In this document: in pieces, positions 1-6,883 of the stretch
How positions within the stretch are numbered: the first letter of the stretch is position 1
How the letters are laid out: every line of letters begins with the position of its first letter
Source: an uncultured Mycoplasma sp.
GTDB taxonomy: Bacteria; Bacillota_I; Bacilli_A; RF39; UBA660
NCBI GenBank assembly: GCA_902493595.1
Contig: CABUPU010000007.1
Coordinates: 33,957 to 97,956, forward strand
Direction: 5' to 3'
Length of the DNA stretch: 64,000 nt
Notes under the pieces: model-generated
What the model saw: the letters and a program-made list of their open reading frames with translations, nothing else
Database searches by the model: none
What the model was told of the DNA's origin: nothing
Program-made: the position numbers and the translations under genes

Positions 1-469
1 AAAATTTGATGTTAATGTAATAAATTTTGTTAATAAAAGTGTAAGTATAAAAGAATTTATAAATAAATCAATAGATAAAATTAGTTTAATAGCGGATTTA
101 AAAAATATAAATATTAAAGTAAATATTTTAAATGATTTTAACTTAAATATTGATCTTAATTGGCAAATTGAGGCAATATCAAACATAATAAAAAACGCTA
201 TAGAACATTCAGATGAAAATGAAATTATTTATATAAATTGTAATGATAATAAAATATATAGTAAAATTGAAATTATTAATAATGGGATAATAAATGATAA
301 AGATTTAAATAAAATATTTGATAGATTTTATACAAATAAAAAAGGTTACTGTGAAAGTGTTGGTATAGGACTTTCACTTGCTAAAAATATAATAGAAAAA
401 AATAATGGTAAAATAGATGTATATTCTAAAGATGGTAAAACAATTTTTACTATTAAATATTATAAATAA
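1..469 (+). CDS. Sensor histidine kinase, C-terminal part (5' end outside window)
   Basis: The reading frame is open from base 2 to TAA at 467-469; the N-terminus lies upstream of the window. The visible part is a HATPase_c catalytic domain. It has an N-box-like helix (QIEAISNIIKNAIEHS, about residues 55-70), a central strand region, and a G2-type box (VGIGLSLAKNII) near the C-terminus. Such domains bind ATP and phosphorylate a histidine in the dimerisation domain, which is missing here, to signal to a response regulator. The partner regulator and the sensed signal cannot be seen. A hairpin terminator follows directly, so this is the last gene of its operon. Confidence 0.85.
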   Translation, partial: KFDVNVINFVNKSVSIKEFINKSIDKISLIADLKNINIKVNILNDFNLNIDLNWQIEAISNIIKNAIEHSDENEIIYINCNDNKIYSKIEIINNGIINDKDLNKIFDRFYTNKKGYCESVGIGLSLAKNIIEKNNGKIDVYSKDGKTIFTIKYYK

Positions 470-477
470 CAAAAAAG

Positions 478-506
478 TTAGTAAGAAAAAATACTAATTT
501 TTTTAA
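478..506 (+). terminator. Intrinsic terminator after the histidine kinase
   Basis: TTAGTA (478-483) pairs with TACTAA (492-497) across an A-rich loop and is followed by a run of T. It separates the kinase gene from the leader of the surface protein. Confidence 0.7.
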
Positions 507-540
507 TAATATAAAAAATTTGCTTAATATGTCTTAATCT

Positions 541-731
541 CAGTGTTTATCTATACCTAATTTTCTTATATTATATAGATTTGAGAAAAATCATCCCTGT
601 ATTTACGCTATCTACTATAAAATCATAGCATTTTTTTCTTCGATTTTCAATCTAATCTATCGTATTTTCGAAAGCAAATTTTCTTAAATCTATATAATTT
701 AAGAAAAATTGATGCCGTATTTATGGGAAAA
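541..731 (+). promoter_or_regulatory. Three-box, two-hairpin leader (copy A) of variable surface gene
   Basis: This leader has a 29-nt hairpin (561-589, TTTTCTTA...TTGAGAAAA) followed by CCCTGTATTTACG, and a second 29-nt hairpin (679-707) followed by GCCGTATTTATGGG. An extra GTGTTTA box lies at 543-549. The three boxes start at 543, 599 and 717, spacings of 56 and 118. Copy B upstream of the surface gene at 36667 repeats this with spacings of 56 and 119, and the first ~80 nt align closely between copies. The last box ends 22 nt before the start codon. The function is unknown. It could be a structured RNA leader or a set of protein-binding sites; the fixed spacing argues against chance. Confidence 0.7.
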
Positions 732-744
732 AATGAGGTTTGTT

Positions 745-2550
745 ATGAAAAAATATTTTGATGTTGTTCGCTCTTATTTTAAAGGTAATAAAGAAAGGTG
801 TTTGACACTTTTAGTAGTTCTTATATTAACACTTTTATCAAGTATAACTTTAATAGCGTATTCTTTTTATCAAAATAAAAGTAAAAGATTAATTATATCT
901 GGTGTTGCTAATATTAATTCATCAGATGTAGCTATTAAGATTTATAGAGAAAACAAAAATGATTCTGGAACTGGAATGGGTACATATAGTTTATCTTATT
1001 ATGTACCAAGTGCTAGTTCATATAGTTATAACTCATCAAAAACGAAATGTTCTACAGGTATAAGTATAACTAAATATGAAAATCAAAAGTTTTATGTAGA
1101 TGCAACTAAAAAAGGTAAATGTTCAGTTTATTTTGATGCAATAGATGGTTACATTGATGATTATGAAGTAAATTTATTTGTCCAAGAAGTGGTTGGTAAT
1201 ACTGATGATAAAAATTATAAACAAATGGGTATGCTCCCTTTATATGAAAGTGGGTATTATTATACAGTAAATGCTAGTAAAACAAATTGTACAAATGGAG
1301 CTACAGTTACAATTGTTGGTAAAACTATACATGTACTTACTACTAAAAAAGCAGTTTGTAATGTTTATGCAGATAAAAATGCTGATACTGAATCACCTGT
1401 TATAACAAATATTTCAGTAGATTCAACTAGTGTATCATTTACTGCTACTGATAATATAGCATTATCTAAATATGGAGTGTCAGATAGCATAGAAATAGAA
1501 CCAACTGAATATAGTGATATAACTGGAACAAATGAAACATTTAATTTTGTTAAAAATGAAGAAGGAACCTTTTATATATGGGTAATAGATAGTGCAGGTA
1601 ATATAGCTAAAAAAGATTTTACAATATCTTTAGGAACACCAATTACAACATTATTTTCAAAATCAACACAAGATGTTTATGATGAAAATGGTTTAAGATA
1701 TGAAGGAACAAATCCAAATAATTATATATGCTTAGATAATAAAAAAAGTGGTACTTGTTCTTCATCTTCATTATTATTTAGAATAATAGGATTATTTGAA
1801 GAAGAATATTCAACTAATGGAACAACTAGTGCAGGTAAAAAAAATTTGTTAAAAATACTTGATACAAATAACTATGGAGGAACAAGTGGTAAATATTGGA
1901 GTGGGTCATCCTCAAATAAATCTAATAATTGGAGTAAATCAACACTGAATACAGAACTTAATGGAACTTACTTAAGTACACTTCGTGCCACAAGTGGAGT
2001 AAATAGTAAGTTAAATGATGCAATAGTAAAAGCAAAATGGCATTTAGGAGGGGTAAATGCAACTACATCAAGTAATTATTATTATAAAAGAATAATAACA
2101 GAAAATTGGTATAAAGCCGAAAGAAGTCCGTATGCTACAAGTGGGACACTTCAAAATTTATATAGTGGTAATCCGGAATATGTATTTGCAAAAGTAGGAC
2201 TAATGTATCCAAGTGATTATGGATATGCAACAGTAGGAGGTAGTACAACTAGTAAGGAAAATTGTAGAGCAAAAGAATTATATAATTGGGATAGCTCATC
2301 ATATAGTGATTGTAAAAATAATGATTGGGTATTTAAATCAGCAACATTTATTGATAACTATGAATGGTTTATTTCCCCGAGGGCCTCGGATTCGAATTTT
2401 GCTTCTTGTTTGAGTTCGAATGGCTATGTTAACGCTATTAATGTCGGCAATATGCAGCTTGTGGTCCGACCGACATTTTATCTAGATTCTAGTATTCTAA
2501 AAATTGTGGGAGGTTTGGGTACTAAGGATAACGCATATAGAATTGGATAA
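745..2550 (+). CDS. Membrane-anchored surface protein with variable C-terminal region (candidate DGR target)
   Basis: The start chosen is ATG 745, preceded by GAGG at 735-738. An upstream in-frame TTG at 709 lies inside the leader hairpin-box and lacks a ribosome site. The 601-residue protein has a short basic N-terminus and one membrane segment (LTLLVVLILTLLSSITLIAY, about residues 22-41). Serine/threonine/tyrosine-rich extracellular repeats with Cys pairs follow, then an Ig-like stretch (starting about SPVITNISVDS) and a C-terminal domain containing LLFRIIG and WFISPR. The C-terminal part resembles in layout the protein encoded at 36667-38430 and is plausibly a C-type-lectin-like fold. The last ~110 bp before the fixed tail VRPTFYL...GLGTKDNAYRIG have unusual composition (see the variable-region entry). 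The protein probably sits on the outer membrane face as a binding or display protein; its ligand is unknown. Confidence 0.75.
   Translation: MKKYFDVVRSYFKGNKERCLTLLVVLILTLLSSITLIAYSFYQNKSKRLIISGVANINSSDVAIKIYRENKNDSGTGMGTYSLSYYVPSASSYSYNSSKTKCSTGISITKYENQKFYVDATKKGKCSVYFDAIDGYIDDYEVNLFVQEVVGNTDDKNYKQMGMLPLYESGYYYTVNASKTNCTNGATVTIVGKTIHVLTTKKAVCNVYADKNADTESPVITNISVDSTSVSFTATDNIALSKYGVSDSIEIEPTEYSDITGTNETFNFVKNEEGTFYIWVIDSAGNIAKKDFTISLGTPITTLFSKSTQDVYDENGLRYEGTNPNNYICLDNKKSGTCSSSSLLFRIIGLFEEEYSTNGTTSAGKKNLLKILDTNNYGGTSGKYWSGSSSNKSNNWSKSTLNTELNGTYLSTLRATSGVNSKLNDAIVKAKWHLGGVNATTSSNYYYKRIITENWYKAERSPYATSGTLQNLYSGNPEYVFAKVGLMYPSDYGYATVGGSTTSKENCRAKELYNWDSSSYSDCKNNDWVFKSATFIDNYEWFISPRASDSNFASCLSSNGYVNAINVGNMQLVVRPTFYLDSSILKIVGGLGTKDNAYRIG
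2371..2480 (+). other. Candidate DGR variable region VR1 (adenine-depleted, GC-elevated)
   Basis: Within this 110-bp stretch I count 49 G+C (45%) and only 22 A (20%), whereas the same gene just upstream is AT-rich with A the commonest base. Encoded residues run from the end of the WF motif (WFISPRAS) to VVRPTF. Substitution at template adenines in a DGR gives such loss of A in codons that would be AAT/AAC in the template. It lies at the 3' end of the gene before a short invariant tail, the usual place for a VR. No template repeat was found in the window. Confidence 0.55.
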
Positions 2551-2606
2551 AGGGATGATCTTTTGCACGACCAGCGAGGAGGCTACCATCCTCCCCACGG
2601 GCGCCA
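2551..2606 (+). other. GC-rich island with hairpin just after VR1 gene
   Basis: The 56 bases after the stop codon are much more GC-rich than other intergenic DNA here. GAGGAGG (2576-2582) can pair with CCATCCTC (2586-2593) with one bulge; alternatively GGAGG pairs with CCTCC. There is no T-run, so it is not a typical intrinsic terminator. A GC-rich hairpin or cruciform just downstream of the variable region is a known DGR homing feature, but this assignment is an inference. Confidence 0.5.
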
Positions 2607-2647
2607 AAATTAATAATTTAACAATAAAATTAGAAAGGATGTTTTAA

Positions 2648-2836
2648 ATGAATGATAAAAAAATATTAGTAATAAGAAAAAATAAAGGTAAATTTTGTAC
2701 TGTATATGGTGATGATGCAAATATTATATCTTCATTATTTGACTATAAAATACTTAATAATAATAAAGTAGGTTTTCCTGAAAGTGTATTAAATAAAATA
2801 ATTAATACTTTAGAGGATAAAAAATATCATATATAG
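2648..2836 (+). CDS. Small MutS N-terminal-domain-like protein (MSL-type DGR accessory candidate)
   Basis: This is a 62-residue protein with an AGAAAGGATG-type ribosome site. It lacks a signal peptide or membrane segment. Its pattern matches MutS domain I, the mismatch-recognition domain. FCTVYGDDANIISSL resembles the MutS F-x-E-x-(F/Y)-G-(E/D)-D-A block, and VGFPESVLNKIINTLEDKKY resembles the block in which MutS has (A/V)G-(F/V)-P/PYH-x2-L-x-K. Only this domain is present, with no ATPase. Surveys of diversity-generating retroelements describe stand-alone MutS-like accessory ORFs (MSL), and the location 98 bp after a VR-like 3' end fits that role. The assignment rests on my reading of the motif, not on a search. 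It could instead be an unrelated small DNA-binding protein. Confidence 0.6.
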   Translation: MNDKKILVIRKNKGKFCTVYGDDANIISSLFDYKILNNNKVGFPESVLNKIINTLEDKKYHI

Positions 2837-2887
2837 TTATTAATATAATAAAATCATTCATTTAAATATACATATTTTAAAAGAGAA

Positions 2888-2913
2888 AGCACTTGATTTA
2901 TAGTGTTTTTTTT
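2888..2913 (+). terminator. Terminator after the MutS-like small gene
   Basis: AGCACT (2888-2893) pairs with AGTGTT (2902-2907), including one G-T pair, followed by a run of T. It ends the surface-protein/MutS-like unit before the rpsB leader. Confidence 0.6.
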
Positions 2914-2942
2914 GATAATATATTCTTGGCTTTAAAAGCAAA

Positions 2943-3020
2943 TAAACATTAATGTGGACTAATGTTTCGAGTGCCCGAAGAGGGTGAAATGTTAGAAAGA
3001 AGCATTAAGGTGTAATAACG
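2943..3020 (+). promoter_or_regulatory. Structured 5' leader of rpsB-tsf
   Basis: An outer helix TTAATG (2949-2954)/CATTAA (3003-3008) encloses CTAATGTTTC (2959-2968)/GAAATGTTAG (2986-2995), which is capped by a CCC-GAAGA-GGG hairpin (2974-2984). A nested three-helix leader immediately before a ribosomal protein operon suggests autoregulation by S2. I do not recognise a named Rfam family. Confidence 0.55.
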
Positions 3021-3035
3021 AAGGAGGGATATTTT

Positions 3036-3986
3036 ATGGCCGTTGTTTCTATGAGTTATTTATTAGAAGCAGGAGTTCATTTTGGACATCAAACTAAAAG
3101 ATGGAATCCTAAAATGAAAGAGTACATTTTTAATTCAAGAGATGATATTTATATTATTGATCTTGAAAAAACACAAAAATTACTAGAGGAGGCTTACAAT
3201 GAAATTAAGACTATTGCTAGTAATGGAGGAAAGTTCTTATTTGTAGGAACTAAAAAACAATCAGGAGAAGTTGCTGTAGAAGAAGCACTTAGAAGTGGTT
3301 CATACTATGTAACTGAAAGATGGCTTGGAGGAACTTTAACTAACTTTAGAACTATTAGAAAAAGAGTTAAAAGACTTGAAGACATTGAAAAAATGGAAAG
3401 TGATGGAACATTTGATGCACTACCTAAAAAAGAAGTTATTAAAATTAAGAAAGAATATGACAAATTAAATACACTTCTTTGTGGTATTAGAGAAATGACT
3501 AAACTTCCACAAGCATTAATCATTGTAGATCCAAGAAAAGAATACAATGCAATTAAAGAAGCTAGAAAACTTCATATTCCAGTATTTGGTGTAGTTGACA
3601 CTAATGGAGATCCAGATTTAGTTGACTATGTTATTCCAGGAAATGATGATGCTGTAAGAAGTATTAAAGTTTTACTTGGAGTACTTACTAATGCTATTTG
3701 TGAAGCAAATAATTTAGAAATAGTTGATTATGTAACAGAAGAAGATAAAAATAAGAAAAATGCTTCAATGGAAGAATTAATTAAAGATGAAGTTATTGAT
3801 GAAAAAATTAAAGAAGGTAAAGAAAATGATGTTTATCTAATTAATGATATCGTTGAGGACGAAAAAGATAAAAGTGATGATTTAAGTTCTAAAACATTAT
3901 CTGAACTAAAAGCACTTGCTAAAGAAAAAGGTGTTAAAGGTTATTCTTCAATGAAAAAAGAAGAATTAATAAATGCTTTAAACTAA
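3036..3986 (+). CDS. rpsB: Small ribosomal subunit protein uS2 with C-terminal SAP/Rho-N-like tail
   Basis: The S2 core starts with the typical [20 protein letters not shown] and contains [23 protein letters not shown] and [20 protein letters not shown]. The protein assembles on the 30S head with S1/bS21 contacts. It has 316 residues, about 60-80 more than usual. After an acidic, lysine-rich linker, residues from about 282 form a helix-turn-helix-like SAP/Rho-N motif ([20 protein letters not shown]...). Nearly the same motif ends ribosomal protein L20 at 10275-10841. The ribosome site GGAGGG is strong. tsf follows 10 nt later, the standard bacterial rpsB-tsf order. Confidence 0.97.
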   Translation: MAVVSMSYLLEAGVHFGHQTKRWNPKMKEYIFNSRDDIYIIDLEKTQKLLEEAYNEIKTIASNGGKFLFVGTKKQSGEVAVEEALRSGSYYVTERWLGGTLTNFRTIRKRVKRLEDIEKMESDGTFDALPKKEVIKIKKEYDKLNTLLCGIREMTKLPQALIIVDPRKEYNAIKEARKLHIPVFGVVDTNGDPDLVDYVIPGNDDAVRSIKVLLGVLTNAICEANNLEIVDYVTEEDKNKKNASMEELIKDEVIDEKIKEGKENDVYLINDIVEDEKDKSDDLSSKTLSELKALAKEKGVKGYSSMKKEELINALN

Positions 3987-3996
3987 GGAGGATATA

Positions 3997-4869
3997 ATGG
4001 AAATTACTGCTAGTTTAGTAAAAGAATTAAGAGAAATTACTGGTGCAGGAATGATGGATTGCAAAAAAGCTCTATCTGAATGCGATGGTGATAAAGATAA
4101 AGCAATAAATTACTTAAGAGAAAAAGGAATTAGTAAATCTGCTAAAAAAGAAGGTAGAATTGCTGCTGAAGGATTATCAAATATTTATGTTAATGGTAAT
4201 AATGCTGTTATTATTGAAGTAAATAGTGAAACTGACTTCGTAAGTAATAATACTGAATTTAAAGAATTTGTTGATGCTTTAGGAAAAACTATTCTTGAAG
4301 GTAATGCAAATACTTTAGAGGAAGCTAAAAATTTACCTTATGCTGGTGAAACGATAAATGATTTAATAGTTGCTAAAACAGCTAAAATTGGTGAAAAACT
4401 TTCTTTAAGAAGATTTGAAAAAATTACTAAAACTGATGATGAACATTTTGGTGCATACATTCATATGGGTGGTAGAATTTCAGTTCTTACTGTAGTTAAA
4501 GGAGCAAGTGAAGAAGTTGCAAAAGAAGTTGCAATGCAAGCTGCTGCTATGAAACCACTTTATGTATTTACTGAACAGGTTCCTGCTGATGTTTTAGATG
4601 CAGAAAGAGAAGTACAAAGAAACATTGCTATTAATGAAGGAAAACCTGCTGAAATAGCTGAAAAAATGGTTGAAGGAAGAATTAAAAAATATTACAAAGA
4701 AATTTGTCTTGCTGAACAACCTTTCATCAAAAATGGTGACATATCTGTAAAAGATTATGTTAAAAATAATGGTGGAGAAATCGTTTCTATGGTGCGTTAT
4801 GAAGTAGGCGAAGGTCTTGAAAAAAGAAATGATAACTTTGCTGAAGAAGTAATGAACCAAATAAAATAA
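3997..4869 (+). CDS. tsf: Elongation factor Ts
   Basis: EF-Ts is the nucleotide exchange factor that reloads EF-Tu with GTP. At 290 residues the length is normal. The N-terminal UBA-like domain reads VKELREITGAGMMDCKKAL. The core motif TDFVSNN is present, followed by HMGGRISVLTVV and a long C-terminal dimerisation part containing EQPFIKN. It starts 10 nt after rpsB with an AGGAGG ribosome site and is translated as the second gene of the operon. A bidirectional terminator overlaps the end of the convergent membrane gene. Confidence 0.97.
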   Translation: MEITASLVKELREITGAGMMDCKKALSECDGDKDKAINYLREKGISKSAKKEGRIAAEGLSNIYVNGNNAVIIEVNSETDFVSNNTEFKEFVDALGKTILEGNANTLEEAKNLPYAGETINDLIVAKTAKIGEKLSLRRFEKITKTDDEHFGAYIHMGGRISVLTVVKGASEEVAKEVAMQAAAMKPLYVFTEQVPADVLDAEREVQRNIAINEGKPAEIAEKMVEGRIKKYYKEICLAEQPFIKNGDISVKDYVKNNGGEIVSMVRYEVGEGLEKRNDNFAEEVMNQIK

Positions 4870-4871
4870 AA

Positions 4872-4895
4872 AAAACTCGCTTAAGTGCGGGTTTT
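4872..4895. terminator. Bidirectional terminator between tsf and convergent membrane gene
   Basis: AAAACTCGC (4872-4880) pairs with GCGGGTTTT (4887-4895). A-runs and T-runs on the two sides let it work on both strands. It overlaps the last codons of the minus-strand gene. Confidence 0.8.
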
Positions 4896-5261
4896 AGTTT
4901 GCGTATTTTTACCTAAAATACCTCCGATAACTGATGATGATAAAAGTATTAAGTAGTAAAGTAGTGTAGTAAGACAAATTTGTTTAATAAATAAGATAAG
5001 AGTAATAATAAAAAGTGTTAAGATAAGCATTAGTCCGTTAATAAGGCCACATATAATGCCTTTTTTATTAGTGTGTTTTCCTTTTATGAATGATATAGTA
5101 AAAAATAATGAAATATTTATAATAAAGGAAATTAAACTTGTAATGTATGAAGAAACTCCAATAAGATTAAATAAGCCTAAAATAAATGAAATAAATAACT
5201 CAATAAGTATAAATAATCCAATATATTTACCGTAAACTAATATTTTTTTTATAATAATCAC
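4881..5261 (-). CDS. Four-helix membrane protein, TIGR04086/YrzE-like
   Basis: This 126-residue protein consists mostly of four hydrophobic helices: KYIGLFILIELFISFILGL, a second near YITSLISFIINISLFFTI, a third at GLINGLMLILTLFIITLIL, and a last at LLYYLILLSSSVIGGILG. A short basic loop (KGKHTNKKG) follows the second helix. Size, topology and the GGxLG-type end resemble the TIGR04086 family of small integral membrane proteins in Firmicutes, whose role is unknown. It is a single gene, convergent with tsf and divergent from the DUF421 gene. The ribosome site on the minus strand (AGGTGAT) is clear. No catalytic motif is visible. Confidence 0.6.
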   Translation of the reverse strand: MIIIKKILVYGKYIGLFILIELFISFILGLFNLIGVSSYITSLISFIINISLFFTISFIKGKHTNKKGIICGLINGLMLILTLFIITLILFIKQICLTTLLYYLILLSSSVIGGILGKNTQTKTRT

Positions 5262-5324
5262 CTAATAAATAGTATGATATGTTTAAAATTATATTACTTT
5301 AAACATAATAATAATGGTGATAAA

Positions 5325-5966
5325 ATGGTTTTATTTAAGGTAGTTATTCGTACATTGTTCTTTTATTTTTTCATAACAATATCATATAGGTTAATGGGAA
5401 AAAGAGAAGTAGGACAGCTTGGTGTAATTGATTTAATCGTGTCTATCTTAATTGCAGAACTTGTCGCAATATCAATTGAAAATCATTCTGATCCTATGTA
5501 TTTAACAATAATTCCTATTGCTCTTTTGGTGGTACTTGAAATAGCTTTAGCTTATATTTCAATTAAATGTAGACATTTAAGACTTATACTTGATGGTAAA
5601 CCATCACTTATTATTTCACAAGGAAAAATAAATTATCATGAGATGATTAAACAAAGATATACACTTGATGATTTACTTTTATCCTTAAGACAAAAAGAAA
5701 TTAGAAATATATCTGATGTTGAGTTCGCTTTCTTAGAACCTAATGGACAACTTTCAATATTTAAATATAAACCGCTTAAAATGAAAGGTAATTACCCAAT
5801 GCCAATCATTATAGATGGAAGTATTGATAAAGATACTTTAAAAAATATTAAGAAAAGTGAGTTTTGGATTAAAAATGCTTTAGAAAACGAAAATATTTTA
5901 TTAAGTGAAATATTTTATGCTTTTTATAAAAACAAAAAACTTTATATCATAAAAAAAGGTAGTTAA
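5325..5966 (+). CDS. DUF421/YetF-family membrane protein
   Basis: ATG 5325 has a GGTGAT ribosome site 6 nt upstream; an earlier in-frame ATG at 5274 has none. The protein has 213 residues. Three N-terminal membrane segments include the family signature RLMGKREVGQLGVIDLIVSI, followed by a cytosolic domain with LRLILDGKPSLIISQGKI and the YTLDDLLLSLRQKEIRNISDVEFAFLEPNGQLSIF core typical of DUF421/YetF. In Bacillus such proteins are associated with spore and cell-envelope functions, but the molecular function is not established. It converges on the DUF1653 gene with a 4-bp overlap. Confidence 0.85.
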   Translation: MVLFKVVIRTLFFYFFITISYRLMGKREVGQLGVIDLIVSILIAELVAISIENHSDPMYLTIIPIALLVVLEIALAYISIKCRHLRLILDGKPSLIISQGKINYHEMIKQRYTLDDLLLSLRQKEIRNISDVEFAFLEPNGQLSIFKYKPLKMKGNYPMPIIIDGSIDKDTLKNIKKSEFWIKNALENENILLSEIFYAFYKNKKLYIIKKGS

Positions 5967-6205
5967 TCTACCATTTCAAAACGATATTCTTGTTCAGCAC
6001 TTGGATATTTTTCTTTATCTACCTTGGAAATAAAGTTATCATAAGGCCTTACCCATATTTTACCATCGTGGTTTGACTTGTAAATTACTACTTTTATTGG
6101 ATTACCATTATCATCTGTTTTCTCGCTATCATTACCAATGAATAGTACTTTGTAAACATTTCCTTTAAAATGTCTGTATGTTTTGTTTTCCTCAATTTCT
6201 CTCAT
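5963..6205 (-). CDS. DUF1653 domain protein
   Basis: This 80-residue protein matches the DUF1653 pattern: TYRHFKGNVYKVL near the N-terminus, VVIYKSNHDGKIWVRP in the middle and a C-terminal (R/K)FE end. The family is a small SH3-like beta fold of unknown function, often a stand-alone protein. The minus-strand ribosome site AGGTGAT lies 6-7 nt before ATG. Its upstream region contains a 31-bp element that recurs before the PfkB kinase gene (6823-6853). Confidence 0.85.
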   Translation of the reverse strand: MREIEENKTYRHFKGNVYKVLFIGNDSEKTDDNGNPIKVVIYKSNHDGKIWVRPYDNFISKVDKEKYPSAEQEYRFEMVD

Positions 6206-6232
6206 ATTTTTATCACCTAATAAACATTATAC

Positions 6233-6263
6233 AATTTTTGCTTTAAAATATCTAGATTTTATT
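6233..6263. repeat. 31-bp direct repeat, copy 1 (AT-rich, TCTAGA core)
   Basis: The element reads AATTTTTGCTTTAAAATATCT with AGATTTTATT following. It is essentially identical to 6823-6853. The centre AAAATaTCTAGAttTT is near-palindromic, so it could be an operator. It lies between the divergent DUF1653 gene and the gene at 6339. Confidence 0.7.
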
Positions 6264-6289
6264 GTACTATTAAAAACAAAATTCGTAAT

Positions 6290-6318
6290 TTGACGTACAA
6301 GAAAGGATATGTTATAAT
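6290..6318 (+). promoter_or_regulatory. Sigma-A-type promoter of the 6339 gene
   Basis: TTGACG (6290-6295), a 17-nt spacer, then TATAAT (6313-6318). The start codon lies 21 nt after the -10 box, giving a very short leader. Confidence 0.8.
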
Positions 6319-6338
6319 CTTTTTGACATGGAGGGATA

Positions 6339-6764
6339 ATGATGGATAATACTATTACTTATAGTACTGACGTTTACAAGTTTGAAAATGAGTGTTTAAA
6401 ATTTTTGAATTATGTTAAAAAGTATGCAAATGATGAAAATTTTTATGTTTTATATATATTTAGGGATAAAAATATTATAATTTATGGCAAGTATGATCAT
6501 GGCACAAAAGATGATAAACACGAAATTACACTAATTAGTAATGATGATTTAAAAAAAATGTATGAAATTTTAAAGCGTGAGTTTGAATCTGATTTTATTG
6601 AAAGTTATATGCATACATTTAGTCAGGGATATTCATTAATGGCTAGAATTGGCGATAGCACCGCAATATGTATAGATAGTAACGTTGAAAGTGATCGTAA
6701 TTGGTTTTATGATGTTCATAATATGATTAATGATAATAATAGAAATCTAAATCAAAGAGGCTAA
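6339..6764 (+). CDS. Hypothetical cytosolic protein, 141 aa
   Basis: I do not recognise a family. The protein is acidic, has no signal peptide or membrane helix, and alternates predicted helices and strands: YVLYIFRDKNIIIYGKY, then a helix ISNDDLKKMYEILKREFESDF, then SLMARIGDSTAICIDSN. It is rich in Asp/Asn. A good promoter and GGAGGG ribosome site show it is expressed. It is monocistronic, bounded by a hairpin terminator at 6750-6785. Either of two adjacent ATG codons (6339 or 6342) could be used. Confidence 0.75.
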   Translation: MMDNTITYSTDVYKFENECLKFLNYVKKYANDENFYVLYIFRDKNIIIYGKYDHGTKDDKHEITLISNDDLKKMYEILKREFESDFIESYMHTFSQGYSLMARIGDSTAICIDSNVESDRNWFYDVHNMINDNNRNLNQRG

Positions 6765-6785
6765 AAAATCTTTGATTTTATTTTG
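6750..6785 (+). terminator. Terminator of the 6339 gene
   Basis: AATCAAAGA (6750-6758) pairs perfectly with TCTTTGATT (6769-6777) and is followed by a T-rich tail. It overlaps the stop codon. Confidence 0.8.
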
Positions 6786-6822
6786 CAAAATTATTTAATT
6801 ATATTTTATCAATGACAATGAA

Positions 6823-6853
6823 AATTTTTGCTTTAAAATATCTAGATTTTATT
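6823..6853. repeat. 31-bp direct repeat, copy 2, upstream of PfkB kinase
   Basis: This is the same sequence as 6233-6263, placed 31 bp before the start of the sugar kinase gene and just before an AT-rich TATAAT-like stretch. Together the two copies flank the 6339 gene. Confidence 0.7.
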
Positions 6854-6883
6854 ATATAATTATATAGAAGGTAGGTTGATTAT

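Noticed and set aside
561..707. The leader hairpins as invertible recombination sites for phase variation
   Set aside because: The hairpins are only imperfectly palindromic, lie on one side of the gene, and no recombinase is nearby; a regulatory role is simpler.
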